A stretch of DNA of 33,635 bases from an uncultured Fibrobacter sp. (lineage in GTDB: Bacteria; Fibrobacterota; Fibrobacteria; Fibrobacterales; Fibrobacteraceae). The position numbers and the translations under genes were made by a program. Each line of letters begins with the position of its first letter. Position 1 is the first letter of the stretch. The stretch is from the NCBI RefSeq assembly GCF_900316465.1, contig NZ_ONDD01000023.1, positions 1 through 33,635 on the forward strand. Direction: 5' to 3'. Shown here piece by piece: positions 22,102 to 30,025 of this stretch. The notes under the pieces are model-generated. The model ran no database searches. It saw only the letters and a program-made list of their open reading frames with translations, and was not told the origin of the DNA.

Positions 22102-23316
22102 ATGACGACAAAGTACGCAAAATCCGCTTTTAGGGCTTTTTTACGCCGCAATTATGAACGTTTTGCGGAACTTCAAGAGGCTCAATTCGAGAAAAATGAG
22201 CGAGAATTGATCGAAATCATGGGTGATGAGAAGGATACCCAGTATCCGATTCCGACTTTTGTGCTGATGATTTTGATTTGGCTGTTTATTTTGTTGTTCC
22301 CGCTGATATTGTTGCTTGATCCGACATATCCGTTGACGCAAGTATCGTTTATTAATCTTGCTACTTATTATTTGCCGCTTTTGGCTACCTTCTTGACCTT
22401 CTTGGTGAATCAACGTTACCTTGTTCCAAAGTGCTTCTTTAGAAAACGTTATGCTTTGTTCTTTGCCGGCAACGCCGTGATTCTTTTTCTTTCGTTGCTA
22501 GGCCGCGAAGTGTTCTACTTCTTGATTCAGCGCAAGGCGGGCGAGGGAATTGTAGATTTCTTCAGCAACTATTGTTTTAGTGCGGGGGCCGTGCGCGGGC
22601 ATTTTTCCGTCTGGACTGTACTTGTGTTTCTGATTGCGCTTGCGCTCATCTGCTTTGTTTGCATTTTGATTTCAATGTTTTCGAGGTTGATTATCAGAGC
22701 GTTTATCTTGCGTGAAAAGAAACGTTCAACTCTGGAATATGAACTTAAGTTTTTGAAGAACCAACTTTCTCCGCATTTCTTGTTCAATACGTTGAACAAT
22801 ATTACTAGCCTGATTCGCATTGATCCGGATCTTGCCGAGACAAGCATGACAAAACTCTCGCAGTTGATTCGCGTAATGCTTTACCAGACTGGCGACAAGT
22901 ACATTTCGCTTAAAGAAGATGTGGGCATTCTTGAAAAGTATGCGGAACTTGAAAAGTTGAGGCATGACGATTCCTTTGATTTCAAGTTTGAATATGAACT
23001 TGAAAATCCGGATTGTCAAGTGGAGCCCTTGTTGATGATGCCCTTGATGGAAAACGCCATGAAACATTGCGTGAATCCGGACGGTAAGAGCTTTGCGCAT
23101 ATTAAGATTGTGCAGAAAGGCGATGAACTCAGCTTTGTGAGCGAGAATAGCAACTTCCCGCGCAAGGCAAAGCCGAATGCGAGCGGCCTTGGACTTTCGA
23201 CTTTCAAGAAACGATTGGAATTGATGTATAGCGGGCGCTACCAATATAATGTGGGTGTGGAAGGCGGTGTCTATAAAACGGAATTGAAGGTTGTGTTGAA
23301 AAAGGATTCCGTGTAA
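22102..23316 (+). CDS. LytS/YehU-type membrane sensor histidine kinase, no partner regulator adjacent
   Basis: About 404 residues. The N-terminus (1-50) is charged and cytosolic, followed by at least four hydrophobic helices (about 52-72, 83-103, 118-142, 169-198). The His_kinase domain has LKNQLSPHFLFNTLNNI with the phospho-acceptor His225. The ATP-binding part has LLMMPLMENAMKHCV (N box) and SGLGLSTFKKRLELMY (G box). The ATG at 22102 is chosen because AAGAGG lies just upstream; a TTG at 22081 is rejected. Kinases of this class normally pair with a LytTR regulator, but none is encoded within 1 kb, so its target is unknown. It is divergent from the sigma factor gene. Confidence 0.85.
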   Translation: MTTKYAKSAFRAFLRRNYERFAELQEAQFEKNERELIEIMGDEKDTQYPIPTFVLMILIWLFILLFPLILLLDPTYPLTQVSFINLATYYLPLLATFLTFLVNQRYLVPKCFFRKRYALFFAGNAVILFLSLLGREVFYFLIQRKAGEGIVDFFSNYCFSAGAVRGHFSVWTVLVFLIALALICFVCILISMFSRLIIRAFILREKKRSTLEYELKFLKNQLSPHFLFNTLNNITSLIRIDPDLAETSMTKLSQLIRVMLYQTGDKYISLKEDVGILEKYAELEKLRHDDSFDFKFEYELENPDCQVEPLLMMPLMENAMKHCVNPDGKSFAHIKIVQKGDELSFVSENSNFPRKAKPNASGLGLSTFKKRLELMYSGRYQYNVGVEGGVYKTELKVVLKKDSV

Positions 23317-23356
23317 ACGCTGTGTACACTTTTTTGATTTTGTTTCAGAGAATCTC

Positions 23357-23385
23357 TTTACAAGAAAAAAATCATTATCTATAAT
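23357..23385 (+). promoter_or_regulatory. Strong sigma-70 promoter TTTACA-N17-TATAAT
   Basis: The -35 box TTTACA (23357-23362) is followed by 17 bases and a perfect TATAAT (23380-23385). It is the most E. coli-like promoter in the window. The transcript would start near 23392 and meet a terminator hairpin about 25 bases later. Confidence 0.7.
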
Positions 23386-23391
23386 TCTGCT

Positions 23392-23447
23392 CGGAGCAAT
23401 TGAATAGTTTTTTAGATACATCTGTGAGCCACAGGTGTATTTTTTTA
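23392..23447 (+). ncRNA. Candidate short RNA or attenuator leader
   Basis: The segment lies between the TATAAT promoter and an intrinsic terminator and would give an RNA of about 55 bases. It contains no start codon with a ribosome-binding site. It could be an independent small RNA or a leader that controls the gene at 23540. The sequence alone does not decide between them, and I recognise no known riboswitch fold. Confidence 0.35.
23416..23447 (+). terminator. Intrinsic terminator upstream of the beta-sandwich gene
   Basis: ATACATCTGTG pairs with CACAGGTGTAT (one T-G pair) across a 3-base loop and is followed by seven T. It is about 100 bases after the kinase gene and about 93 bases before the next gene. 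Confidence 0.8.
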
Positions 23448-23490
23448 TCCTGTTTAATGCTTTGTTTTTATATGGCTTTTTTACATCCTG

Positions 23491-23506
23491 CCTAGCGAGT
23501 GCTAGG
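23491..23506 (+). promoter_or_regulatory. Hairpin CCTAGC-GAGT-GCTAGG in the leader of the 23540 gene
   Basis: A perfect 6-bp stem with a GAGT loop lies 33 bases before the ATG and upstream of the GGAGG ribosome-binding site (23532-23536). It may tune mRNA stability or translation; no function is established. Confidence 0.35.
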
Positions 23507-23539
23507 GAGTTCAATAAACATCTTTAAAATGGAGGTCCT

Positions 23540-24796
23540 ATGAAAAATAGGATGTCAAGGTGTGCTGCCTTGATTGGGACCGTGTTGTCTCTTTCAGGTT
23601 TTGCGCAGGTCTGTAATGATGTTTCGCTGTATAAAAACGGCGAAGCAGGTAAAATGGAAACGGCAAGCATGACGTTCCCGGAAGCGCCGGAATGGAACGC
23701 GAACTGGGGCGAAATGAATTCTGGTGGAATGGAGGCGCTTACCCCGCCTTACATTCGCTTGTCCGGCATGAAGGACAAGGCGGGGGATTGGACGGGCCTT
23801 TTGTCGTTTAACAAGTTGCCCATAACCGTCCAATCCGGGAACGTGGCGCTCACAGTGCGTGCGACGCAGAAAAGCAAGTTCGGAATCTGGCTTGTGGGCG
23901 ACTTCGGCAATAGCGGTGTGAAGTTCTTTGATCTCGATGCGAACAAGACTTATTCGCTGAAGATTGCTGTCGCTGAACTTCTCGGCAATTCTGCGAAGAC
24001 GGTTACGCATGTTGGCGTTGGGCTTTTTGATGTCCCTGCACACCAATATACGACTCTCTTTATGGACGATGTATCGGTGAGTTGTGCGCTTTCTAGTGGC
24101 TCTATAGCTGAAGTGTGGACGTATCCGTACAGCGATTTGAATCCGAAGAATCCCCAACGCGAAGGAAAATTCTTCTCGACACAAACACCGATGACGTCTG
24201 CCGCCTATTCTGAAGAAAAACGTCGTAAAATTGCGGATTCTACTCGCGCTAATTTCGTTTTGAACGAATCGGAACATTATCAGATTGAAAGTTTTCCGAA
24301 TCGAACAGATTTGACCCCGCAAAGTTCTCGCGATGCCTGGTTCCATAACATGTATCTTATCGATCGAAATCGTTTGCGAGACAGTGTAATCGCGAATCCG
24401 AAGGGGCTGTTTTACGAGGCTAATGAATATGCGGCTGAAACGGATAACCGTGAAATGCCTTTGTTAATTGGCAATGTGGATTACGCTTATCGCTTTTGTA
24501 GCGATAGCGCCTGTAAGTTCGTGCAAATGCAGAATGCAAGGATTTTGCAGGCAGGATTTCCTTCGGCGCGCGTAAAGGGTTCTCGACTTAAGATATTCTA
24601 TGACCCCTATTTTATTTGCACGAATAGAAATTCGCTCCCGAAGGTGGAATTTTATGCGAAAAACAAGTGGCAGGTGCTAGAACCAATGTCCGAAATGCTG
24701 CTGGAGTTTGAATCGGCGGGCGTGCAATCCATAAAAGTCCGGCTCTCTGAAGGCGGTGTTACCATTAACCAGACGTTATTCGTGGAGGTAAAGTAA
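23540..24796 (+). CDS. Secreted beta-sandwich protein, carbohydrate-binding-like, unknown function
   Basis: This 418-residue protein has a signal peptide (MKNRMSRCAALIGTVLSLSGFAQ). The region about 25-180 has the strand-rich, Trp-containing pattern of a jelly-roll binding module (WTGLLSFNKLPITVQSGNVALTVRATQKSKFGIWLVGDF, ending in MDDVSVSCA). The segment at about 190-290 is more polar and helical. The C-terminal part contains paired Cys residues (CSDSAC) and beta strands. The protein is probably exported and may bind a polysaccharide or the cell surface. The gene has a strong GGAGG ribosome-binding site. Its stop overlaps the start of the lipase-like gene by one base (TAATG), so the two are translationally coupled. 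Confidence 0.65.
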   Translation: MKNRMSRCAALIGTVLSLSGFAQVCNDVSLYKNGEAGKMETASMTFPEAPEWNANWGEMNSGGMEALTPPYIRLSGMKDKAGDWTGLLSFNKLPITVQSGNVALTVRATQKSKFGIWLVGDFGNSGVKFFDLDANKTYSLKIAVAELLGNSAKTVTHVGVGLFDVPAHQYTTLFMDDVSVSCALSSGSIAEVWTYPYSDLNPKNPQREGKFFSTQTPMTSAAYSEEKRRKIADSTRANFVLNESEHYQIESFPNRTDLTPQSSRDAWFHNMYLIDRNRLRDSVIANPKGLFYEANEYAAETDNREMPLLIGNVDYAYRFCSDSACKFVQMQNARILQAGFPSARVKGSRLKIFYDPYFICTNRNSLPKVEFYAKNKWQVLEPMSEMLLEFESAGVQSIKVRLSEGGVTINQTLFVEVK

Positions 24797-27315
24797 TGAG
24801 ATTCGTATCATTTATTTTGGCTTTGTTGCTTTGCGCATCTTTTTCTGCGGCTAGAGAATATGTCAATTTACTGTTTAGTGGAGATTCTTCTGGTTTAGAT
24901 AGATTTTGCGGTGTTAAAGACAGACATTCTAATTCCATGAATACTGGCGGAAATGCTTTTGGAAAACCATGTGCTTCTGGGCTAGAAAAGGCAAGAGTCA
25001 GGATTCTAAACCCACAAAAGGATGATTCCCAGAAATGGAAATTTAGTTTAGTGCGTCCGTTCTTGATTATAGATGGCATTTACCTGAGTACAGATGGATC
25101 TCGGACTTTGAGTGAATTGCAAGATGAGGTTGAACGCTTTGGAATTGTTGATCCTCTTATAGAATTAGGTTATACGCCTGTTCTCGTGCAATTTTCGCAA
25201 TCGGTGAGGAGATCACTGCAAGAAAACTCAAAATATTTTGCGTTAATACTCCAATATATGAATTCAAATGTCTGGTTTGGATTTGATAACAAGCAGCGAG
25301 ATGGCTTTGTGGTTCTTGGGGTTAGCCAAGGCGGTATCTTGGGTCGATATGGGGCTTACTTGTACGATGTCGCACGAAATAAGATGACGGATGCCCCGAT
25401 CCGACTGTATGCGTCTTTAGATTCGCCGCACCAGGGCGCCATTTTGCCTCTTTCACTTTTTTATACGATTGATTTTTGGGCTATAGATGGTGGGTCGGGT
25501 TCCGCGGAGGCTTTCAGGGATTTGATTAATGGTCCTGGTGCTAGCGGTTTATTGCTGTATGAGAGAATGTGCAAGAATAAAGATTGTTCTGATTATTCAT
25601 ACGAGGTCAACGCATCGCCGAATAGGTTCCTTTTTGGGGAGTATCGTAAGGCGGCAGAATATAAGGGTTTCCCATCTGTGCTTATTTCGCAAGGTCAGCT
25701 GAAAGGGACTATTCCGGCTCATGCTGATACGTTCTTCGTTTTGAACAGACATGCACAAAAGTATGGTTCACCATTCGGTCGAGCCGAAAGTAGACTCTAT
25801 TCTTATGTCGATGGCAAGACCCCGATTACAATGAATAGGAAATATGAATATCTGAAGGGGGTTAAAGAAAAATCGCGTACGGCAGGGGCTTTCTATGATT
25901 TTATTCAAGGAAGCACTTATCCGTTTTCTGAGACAATGTACCAAAGCTTGAGAGATGGCATGATTAAAGCCATGCCGGATGATATGTACTATGGGTTTGT
26001 TTCTTTTTCAACGGGCTGGGATGAAGACTCTTTGATTCAAAAGAATAGCACCTTTATTCCAACAACAAGTGCGATGGATATGAAGTGTAGCGGGATAAAT
26101 TCTATAACGGAACCATGCGCTTTTTATCAAAATCATTCCGGCTTCCCTTTCACGAATCCGGGGACAAAGAGTTCTGCCAATGCAGTTTATGCGGTAGATG
26201 CGACGCACCCGCGTTATAAGGAATCGATTAGCGGAAGGCACATTGAATTGCCCTCAAGTAAGAATTTGAAGTCAGATTCTGCCATTATTAGCGGGCTGCA
26301 AGTCGATATGTGGCGAGTCCTTTGTGAATTGGCGAATTATGACTACGATAGTGCTGGTCAGGAATTTCGAAACGAAAACTTGGCCTGGTATTTTAAGCCG
26401 GGAACCGATTGTATGGATCAGACAAAAATGCCGAAATTCTTAAAAAAGGGTGGCTACGTACAGAAAAAGTATTTCGCTTTTGGTCGCTATGATTATAATG
26501 CAGATGCAACGGAAAGCGACAAGAGCGTGATATTTGATGTCCCTGCTGGATGGCATAAGGTTGCTGCATTTGATAATGGCGAAGATCTTCCGGAAGGGAC
26601 TGTAGTCGAATTTGATATTACGGTCAACAGTGCGAAGGGCTCTTGGATGAAGGCGGAACTTTTTTTGCAGAAAACCCGGTCGGGTATTGGTCAGTTGCAA
26701 TTGCAAGAAGTTGCGGTTCCGGTAGATGGCAAAAAACATCATGTTTATTGGAAACTTCCTGCGAATGAAGGTGTGCTCAAAAACTATCACTGGATTCGCT
26801 TAGTCTTGAATTCTGATGGCGGGAATGTGACTGTTTCGAGTCCGGTACTTACGAAGACTGTTGAAAACACTGACAAACAGTATAAAACACTTGGATCCGA
26901 GATATATCCGAATAAGGTTTACAATTTTTACCCATGGACATCATCGGCTTCGGTCAACACGTATTTTAAAACGCCCGATTACGGTGCTGAGCTGAAGTTT
27001 AAAACGATTGGCAGCGGAGTTTATCTGGATTTGGGTGACGAATGGAGCCTTGATGGTTATGACAAGCTTTTGTTCTACTATTGGCCGGGAAGTTGTCAGA
27101 GAACAGGGGTGTACTTTGATTCGTTTGCCTCGGGGATGCAGTACTTAGACAGAACTTCGACAATAGAGAATGGTTTTGTTGTGAAGGAAATCGCTCTTTC
27201 AGATATTCTGGATACAAGACTTTCGCATAATCATCGCAAAATTGCTTCTAGGTTGATCTTTAGGAGTGGCAAGATTGATGAGGTTTGTCTTGTGTACAGA
27301 ATTTTGGCAAAATAG
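24796..27315 (+). CDS. Large secreted lipase/esterase-like alpha/beta hydrolase with C-terminal beta domains
   Basis: This 839-residue protein has a signal peptide (MRFVSFILALLLCASFSAA). The hydrolase core begins near residue 84 with VRPFLIIDGIYLS. The nucleophile elbow is GVSQGG with Ser177 (175-180), followed by GRYGAYLYD. ASLDSPHQGAILPLS at 206-220 is the segment typical of lipases after the elbow. The catalytic acid and histidine cannot be assigned with confidence. The last 270 residues form two beta-sandwich-like modules (about 570-690 and 700-839), which may bind a polymer. Codon use is more A/T-rich than in neighbouring housekeeping genes. Possible roles include an esterase acting on plant cell walls or lipids. 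It is coupled to the gene upstream. Confidence 0.72.
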   Translation: MRFVSFILALLLCASFSAAREYVNLLFSGDSSGLDRFCGVKDRHSNSMNTGGNAFGKPCASGLEKARVRILNPQKDDSQKWKFSLVRPFLIIDGIYLSTDGSRTLSELQDEVERFGIVDPLIELGYTPVLVQFSQSVRRSLQENSKYFALILQYMNSNVWFGFDNKQRDGFVVLGVSQGGILGRYGAYLYDVARNKMTDAPIRLYASLDSPHQGAILPLSLFYTIDFWAIDGGSGSAEAFRDLINGPGASGLLLYERMCKNKDCSDYSYEVNASPNRFLFGEYRKAAEYKGFPSVLISQGQLKGTIPAHADTFFVLNRHAQKYGSPFGRAESRLYSYVDGKTPITMNRKYEYLKGVKEKSRTAGAFYDFIQGSTYPFSETMYQSLRDGMIKAMPDDMYYGFVSFSTGWDEDSLIQKNSTFIPTTSAMDMKCSGINSITEPCAFYQNHSGFPFTNPGTKSSANAVYAVDATHPRYKESISGRHIELPSSKNLKSDSAIISGLQVDMWRVLCELANYDYDSAGQEFRNENLAWYFKPGTDCMDQTKMPKFLKKGGYVQKKYFAFGRYDYNADATESDKSVIFDVPAGWHKVAAFDNGEDLPEGTVVEFDITVNSAKGSWMKAELFLQKTRSGIGQLQLQEVAVPVDGKKHHVYWKLPANEGVLKNYHWIRLVLNSDGGNVTVSSPVLTKTVENTDKQYKTLGSEIYPNKVYNFYPWTSSASVNTYFKTPDYGAELKFKTIGSGVYLDLGDEWSLDGYDKLLFYYWPGSCQRTGVYFDSFASGMQYLDRTSTIENGFVVKEIALSDILDTRLSHNHRKIASRLIFRSGKIDEVCLVYRILAK

Positions 27316-27348
27316 GGCCATTTTTTAAACGTTAATCTTATTTTTCTT

Positions 27349-27380
27349 TGCGGCATGGTGGTTGTCGTGCCGCATTTTTT
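27349..27380 (+). terminator. Terminator directly before the ribosome-binding site of the next gene
   Basis: TGCGGCATG pairs with CGTGCCGCA across an 8-base loop and is followed by six T (27375-27380). The AGGAG of the next gene begins at 27381. The hairpin therefore closes the lipase transcript and also lies inside the leader of the following gene. Confidence 0.85.
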
Positions 27381-27392
27381 AGGAGTTATGAC

Positions 27393-28190
27393 ATGAAAAA
27401 ACAATTAATTCTGTTGGCTGCCATGACGGTTGCACTTACGGGGTGCTATAAGCCGATGACTCGTTCTATGGGGGCTACCTTGATGCCTCTTCCTTTGATG
27501 CACCGGAGTTCTCCGGATAGCTCTGCGCAGGAATTATCTGTGACTGCTTCGGGCTTTTACGGACATACGGATGATGCCTACAATGTGGAAAACTTGAACG
27601 CTTTCGGCGGTAATATCGGGCTTACTTATCGCATGGGCGGAAAGCTTTCTCCGTTCTTTTTGAATGTGGCTGCTGGTGTGTTTGGAGGCTCACTTCATTT
27701 TGGTTGCGATGCTTCTTATCGTTGTCTCAGGGATAGTGAATCAGATGAAGATTACGTTGCCTGGCTTGAGTCAAAAGAAGGCCGAGAAAGCTATAGCTTC
27801 TGGAATATGCAAGAACGGATTCTTACGGGTGCTGATTTTAGATTGGGCTATCTCATTATCGGTGCTGCAGTTGGTTTTCAGCTTTATGAGGGATCCTCTG
27901 ATTACGATAGTAGACGCGCAATGTTGGATAATGAGGGCCTTATGGAATGCCGTGGCGGAGATTTTGGCGCTGATCTGATTTCTTCCTTCTGGCTTGGAAC
28001 CTATTTAGGACGGCAAGGTCAATATGGAAACCTCGTTGTTGAATATACTCGAAATTACAAAGACGTTTATGCGGATGTTTTGGCTTCTATCAAGTGGACT
28101 TATACACACCCGAGCGGATTCTTCGGTGGGGTAGCGCGTAATGACTTGATAAAATATTCTGTATTCGCTGGCAAGCAGTTCGTATTCTAG
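27393..28190 (+). CDS. Outer-membrane lipoprotein with a beta-barrel-like domain
   Basis: 265 residues from the ATG at 27393, which has AGGAG 7 bases upstream. A longer frame from 27348 has no ribosome-binding site and is rejected. The signal peptide ends in VALTGC (Cys17), marking a lipoprotein. The rest is rich in Gly, Tyr and aromatic strands (GGNIGLTYRMGGKLSPFFLNVAAGVFGGSLHFG, ending IKYSVFAGKQFVF), as in small outer-membrane barrels with a terminal Phe. Two short Cys-containing segments are present. No family is recognised. The hairpin terminator between it and the lipase gene suggests partial read-through or an unseen promoter. Confidence 0.65.
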   Translation: MKKQLILLAAMTVALTGCYKPMTRSMGATLMPLPLMHRSSPDSSAQELSVTASGFYGHTDDAYNVENLNAFGGNIGLTYRMGGKLSPFFLNVAAGVFGGSLHFGCDASYRCLRDSESDEDYVAWLESKEGRESYSFWNMQERILTGADFRLGYLIIGAAVGFQLYEGSSDYDSRRAMLDNEGLMECRGGDFGADLISSFWLGTYLGRQGQYGNLVVEYTRNYKDVYADVLASIKWTYTHPSGFFGGVARNDLIKYSVFAGKQFVF

Positions 28191-28218
28191 TAATAAACTC
28201 CCGAAAAAAGAAAAACAG

Positions 28219-28247
28219 AAGTTCCCGGCAATTTGCTGGGAACTTTT
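28219..28247 (+). terminator. Terminator of the outer-membrane lipoprotein gene
   Basis: AAGTTCCC pairs with GGGAACTT, with an inner GCAA/TTGC pairing, and a short T run follows. It ends the plus-strand transcript about 30 bases after the stop. Confidence 0.8.
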
Positions 28248-28260
28248 GCCAAAAAGAAAA

Positions 28261-28282
28261 AGCCGTGGATTGAACCACGGCT
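28261..28282 (-). terminator. Terminator of the carboxyltransferase gene
   Basis: AGCCGTGG pairs with CCACGGCT across a 6-base loop. Read on the minus strand it ends in TTTTCTTTTT and lies about 40 bases after the stop codon. Confidence 0.82.
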
Positions 28283-28322
28283 CTTTCTAATTTGTTTGTA
28301 GAGCGGCGATTGCCGCAACAAA

Positions 28323-29897
28323 TTACTTGAGGGTCTGAACCTGCACGTCCCAGCTCTGGTTGCCAAGAGCGATACGGTAGGTGCTTGCAGCGCCGGCCTT
28401 CATGTTCTTGGTGTCCACTGCCGGAGCCGCGTTCGGGTCCTTCTTCGGCACGCCAATGTGGCGGTTGCCCTTGAGGAATTCGATACCCTTGTTGCCAGCC
28501 TTCGTCTGGAGGCAGCCCGTGATGAAGATGGTTTCGTCGGTGACCGGGAGACCATTTTCTTCGAGGAGGGCCTTGGCCTTCGGAATGCCCGGTTCGAGAA
28601 TTTCTTCTGCGCACTGGACGCCCGGATAGGCTTCCTTGAACGGCTTCATGTTGAACTGGTCGGCAGCGATCTTCACGAGTTCCGGATCCGGTTCGCAAGG
28701 AGTCTTGCCCTGGTAACCGAGGAGCATCTTGCCGTAGCCTTCGGTCATCTTGAACCAAGTACCGCGACCGGCAGCCTGGTTCAGGGTGTTCATGTAAGCC
28801 TGCTGGAAGTAGAACTGAGAAACCGGCGTCACGGAAGAAGCAAAGCCACCGCGGCGGACGCATTCACTCATGTTCTCGATAACCTTCGGGAACAGGTGGA
28901 AGGTCTTGGTTTCACGCATCATGAGGGTGTTGGCGGTAAGAGCGCCACCCGGCATGGGGCTGAAGATCACGTCGGTGGTAATCTGACGGGCTTCAGGCGG
29001 GAAGTTGTAGTCCTTGAGGCATTCAACGGCGACGTTGTTAGCTTCCATGAGTTCCGGAATGTGATCGTCGACGATGCTGTCTTCACCGAGGGCGAGCTTG
29101 TAGTCCGTACCCTTGAGGGCGTGGAACATGGAGAACAGGTCGGGCTGAGCCGTACCGCCGGAAAGCGGCTTGCGGCCGAGGTCAACGCCATCAGCGCCAC
29201 CTTCGATAGCAGCCTTGTACTGGGCCACACCGGTACCGCAGGTGTCATGGCTGTGGATACGGAGTTCGACCTTGTCGCCGAGGAGCTTACGGGCGCGCTT
29301 GAAGGTTTCATAAACCTTAGTCGGGTTCGTGGTACCGGAAGCGTCCTTGAAGCAAACGGAAGCGAACGGAACGCCTGCGTCCAAAATGTTGCGGAGGATG
29401 CGTTCGTAGAATTCCGGGTTGTGGGCGGCGTTGAGGTCGCATCCCGGAGGAAGTTCCATCATGGTCACGACGACTTCGTGTTCCAGACCGGCGTCGGTGA
29501 TGCACTTACCGGAGTAAATGAGGTTGTTGACGTCGTTCAGGGCGTCGAAGTTACGAATACGGGTCATGCCGTGCTTCTTGAACATGTCGGCATGGAGCTT
29601 GATCATGTCGCGCGGCTGCGGAGCGAGGGCCACCACGTTAATACCGCGGGCGAGGGTCTGCAGGCGGATGTTCGGGCCTACAACGCGGCGGAATTCGTCC
29701 ATCATGTCGAATGCGTCTTCGCCGCAGTTCTGGTAAAGGGCCTGGAAACGGGCGCCACCACCAGCTTCAAAGTGGGTGATGCCGGCCTTGACGGCTGCTT
29801 CGACAGCGGGCATGAAGTCCTTAGCGAAGACACGAGCACCGAAAATAGACTGGAAACCATCGCGGAACGAGGTATCCTGGAACTTGATCTTTTTCAT
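28323..29897 (-). CDS. oadA: OadA/PycB-type carboxyltransferase subunit (oxaloacetate decarboxylase alpha-like) without biotinyl domain
   Basis: About 524 residues from the ATG at 29897, which has AGGAAAA upstream; a longer start at 29939 is rejected. The N-terminal DTSFRDGFQS supplies the metal-binding Asp8. The carbamylated lysine is expected at Lys184 (CFKDASGTTNP), and HSHDTCGTG (215-217) gives two His metal ligands. The carboxyltransferase transfers CO2 between oxaloacetate and biotin. The protein ends shortly after the conserved PYC_OADA helical domain, with no AMKM biotin site, so biotin must be on another protein. Codons are strongly biased, suggesting high expression and fitting an anaerobe whose metabolism passes through oxaloacetate. 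Confidence 0.85.
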   Translation of the reverse strand: MKKIKFQDTSFRDGFQSIFGARVFAKDFMPAVEAAVKAGITHFEAGGGARFQALYQNCGEDAFDMMDEFRRVVGPNIRLQTLARGINVVALAPQPRDMIKLHADMFKKHGMTRIRNFDALNDVNNLIYSGKCITDAGLEHEVVVTMMELPPGCDLNAAHNPEFYERILRNILDAGVPFASVCFKDASGTTNPTKVYETFKRARKLLGDKVELRIHSHDTCGTGVAQYKAAIEGGADGVDLGRKPLSGGTAQPDLFSMFHALKGTDYKLALGEDSIVDDHIPELMEANNVAVECLKDYNFPPEARQITTDVIFSPMPGGALTANTLMMRETKTFHLFPKVIENMSECVRRGGFASSVTPVSQFYFQQAYMNTLNQAAGRGTWFKMTEGYGKMLLGYQGKTPCEPDPELVKIAADQFNMKPFKEAYPGVQCAEEILEPGIPKAKALLEENGLPVTDETIFITGCLQTKAGNKGIEFLKGNRHIGVPKKDPNAAPAVDTKNMKAGAASTYRIALGNQSWDVQVQTLK

Positions 29898-29952
29898 AGT
29901 GTTTTCCTGTGGGATAAATCCCTTGTTTTTACTGTACAATAAAATACGGGGG

Positions 29953-29960
29953 GAAAGATA
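29953..29960 (-). promoter_or_regulatory. Possible -7 box (TATCTTTC) of the carboxyltransferase gene
   Basis: On the minus strand a T run is followed by TATCTTTC, fitting TAnnTTTn. It leaves a leader of about 50 bases with a small GGGAT-TTA-TCCC hairpin just before the ribosome-binding site. Confidence 0.35.
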
Positions 29961-30025
29961 GAAAAAGTGGGCTACAGATAATAGCTCGGAAATCGTAATG
30001 GGAGGCTGATTTTAACGGTTTGGAC

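Noticed and set aside
28458..29942. 494-codon open frame antisense to the carboxyltransferase gene
   Set aside because: It is an effect of the strong codon bias of the real gene. It has no recognisable domain or ribosome-binding site, while the opposite strand carries clear catalytic motifs.
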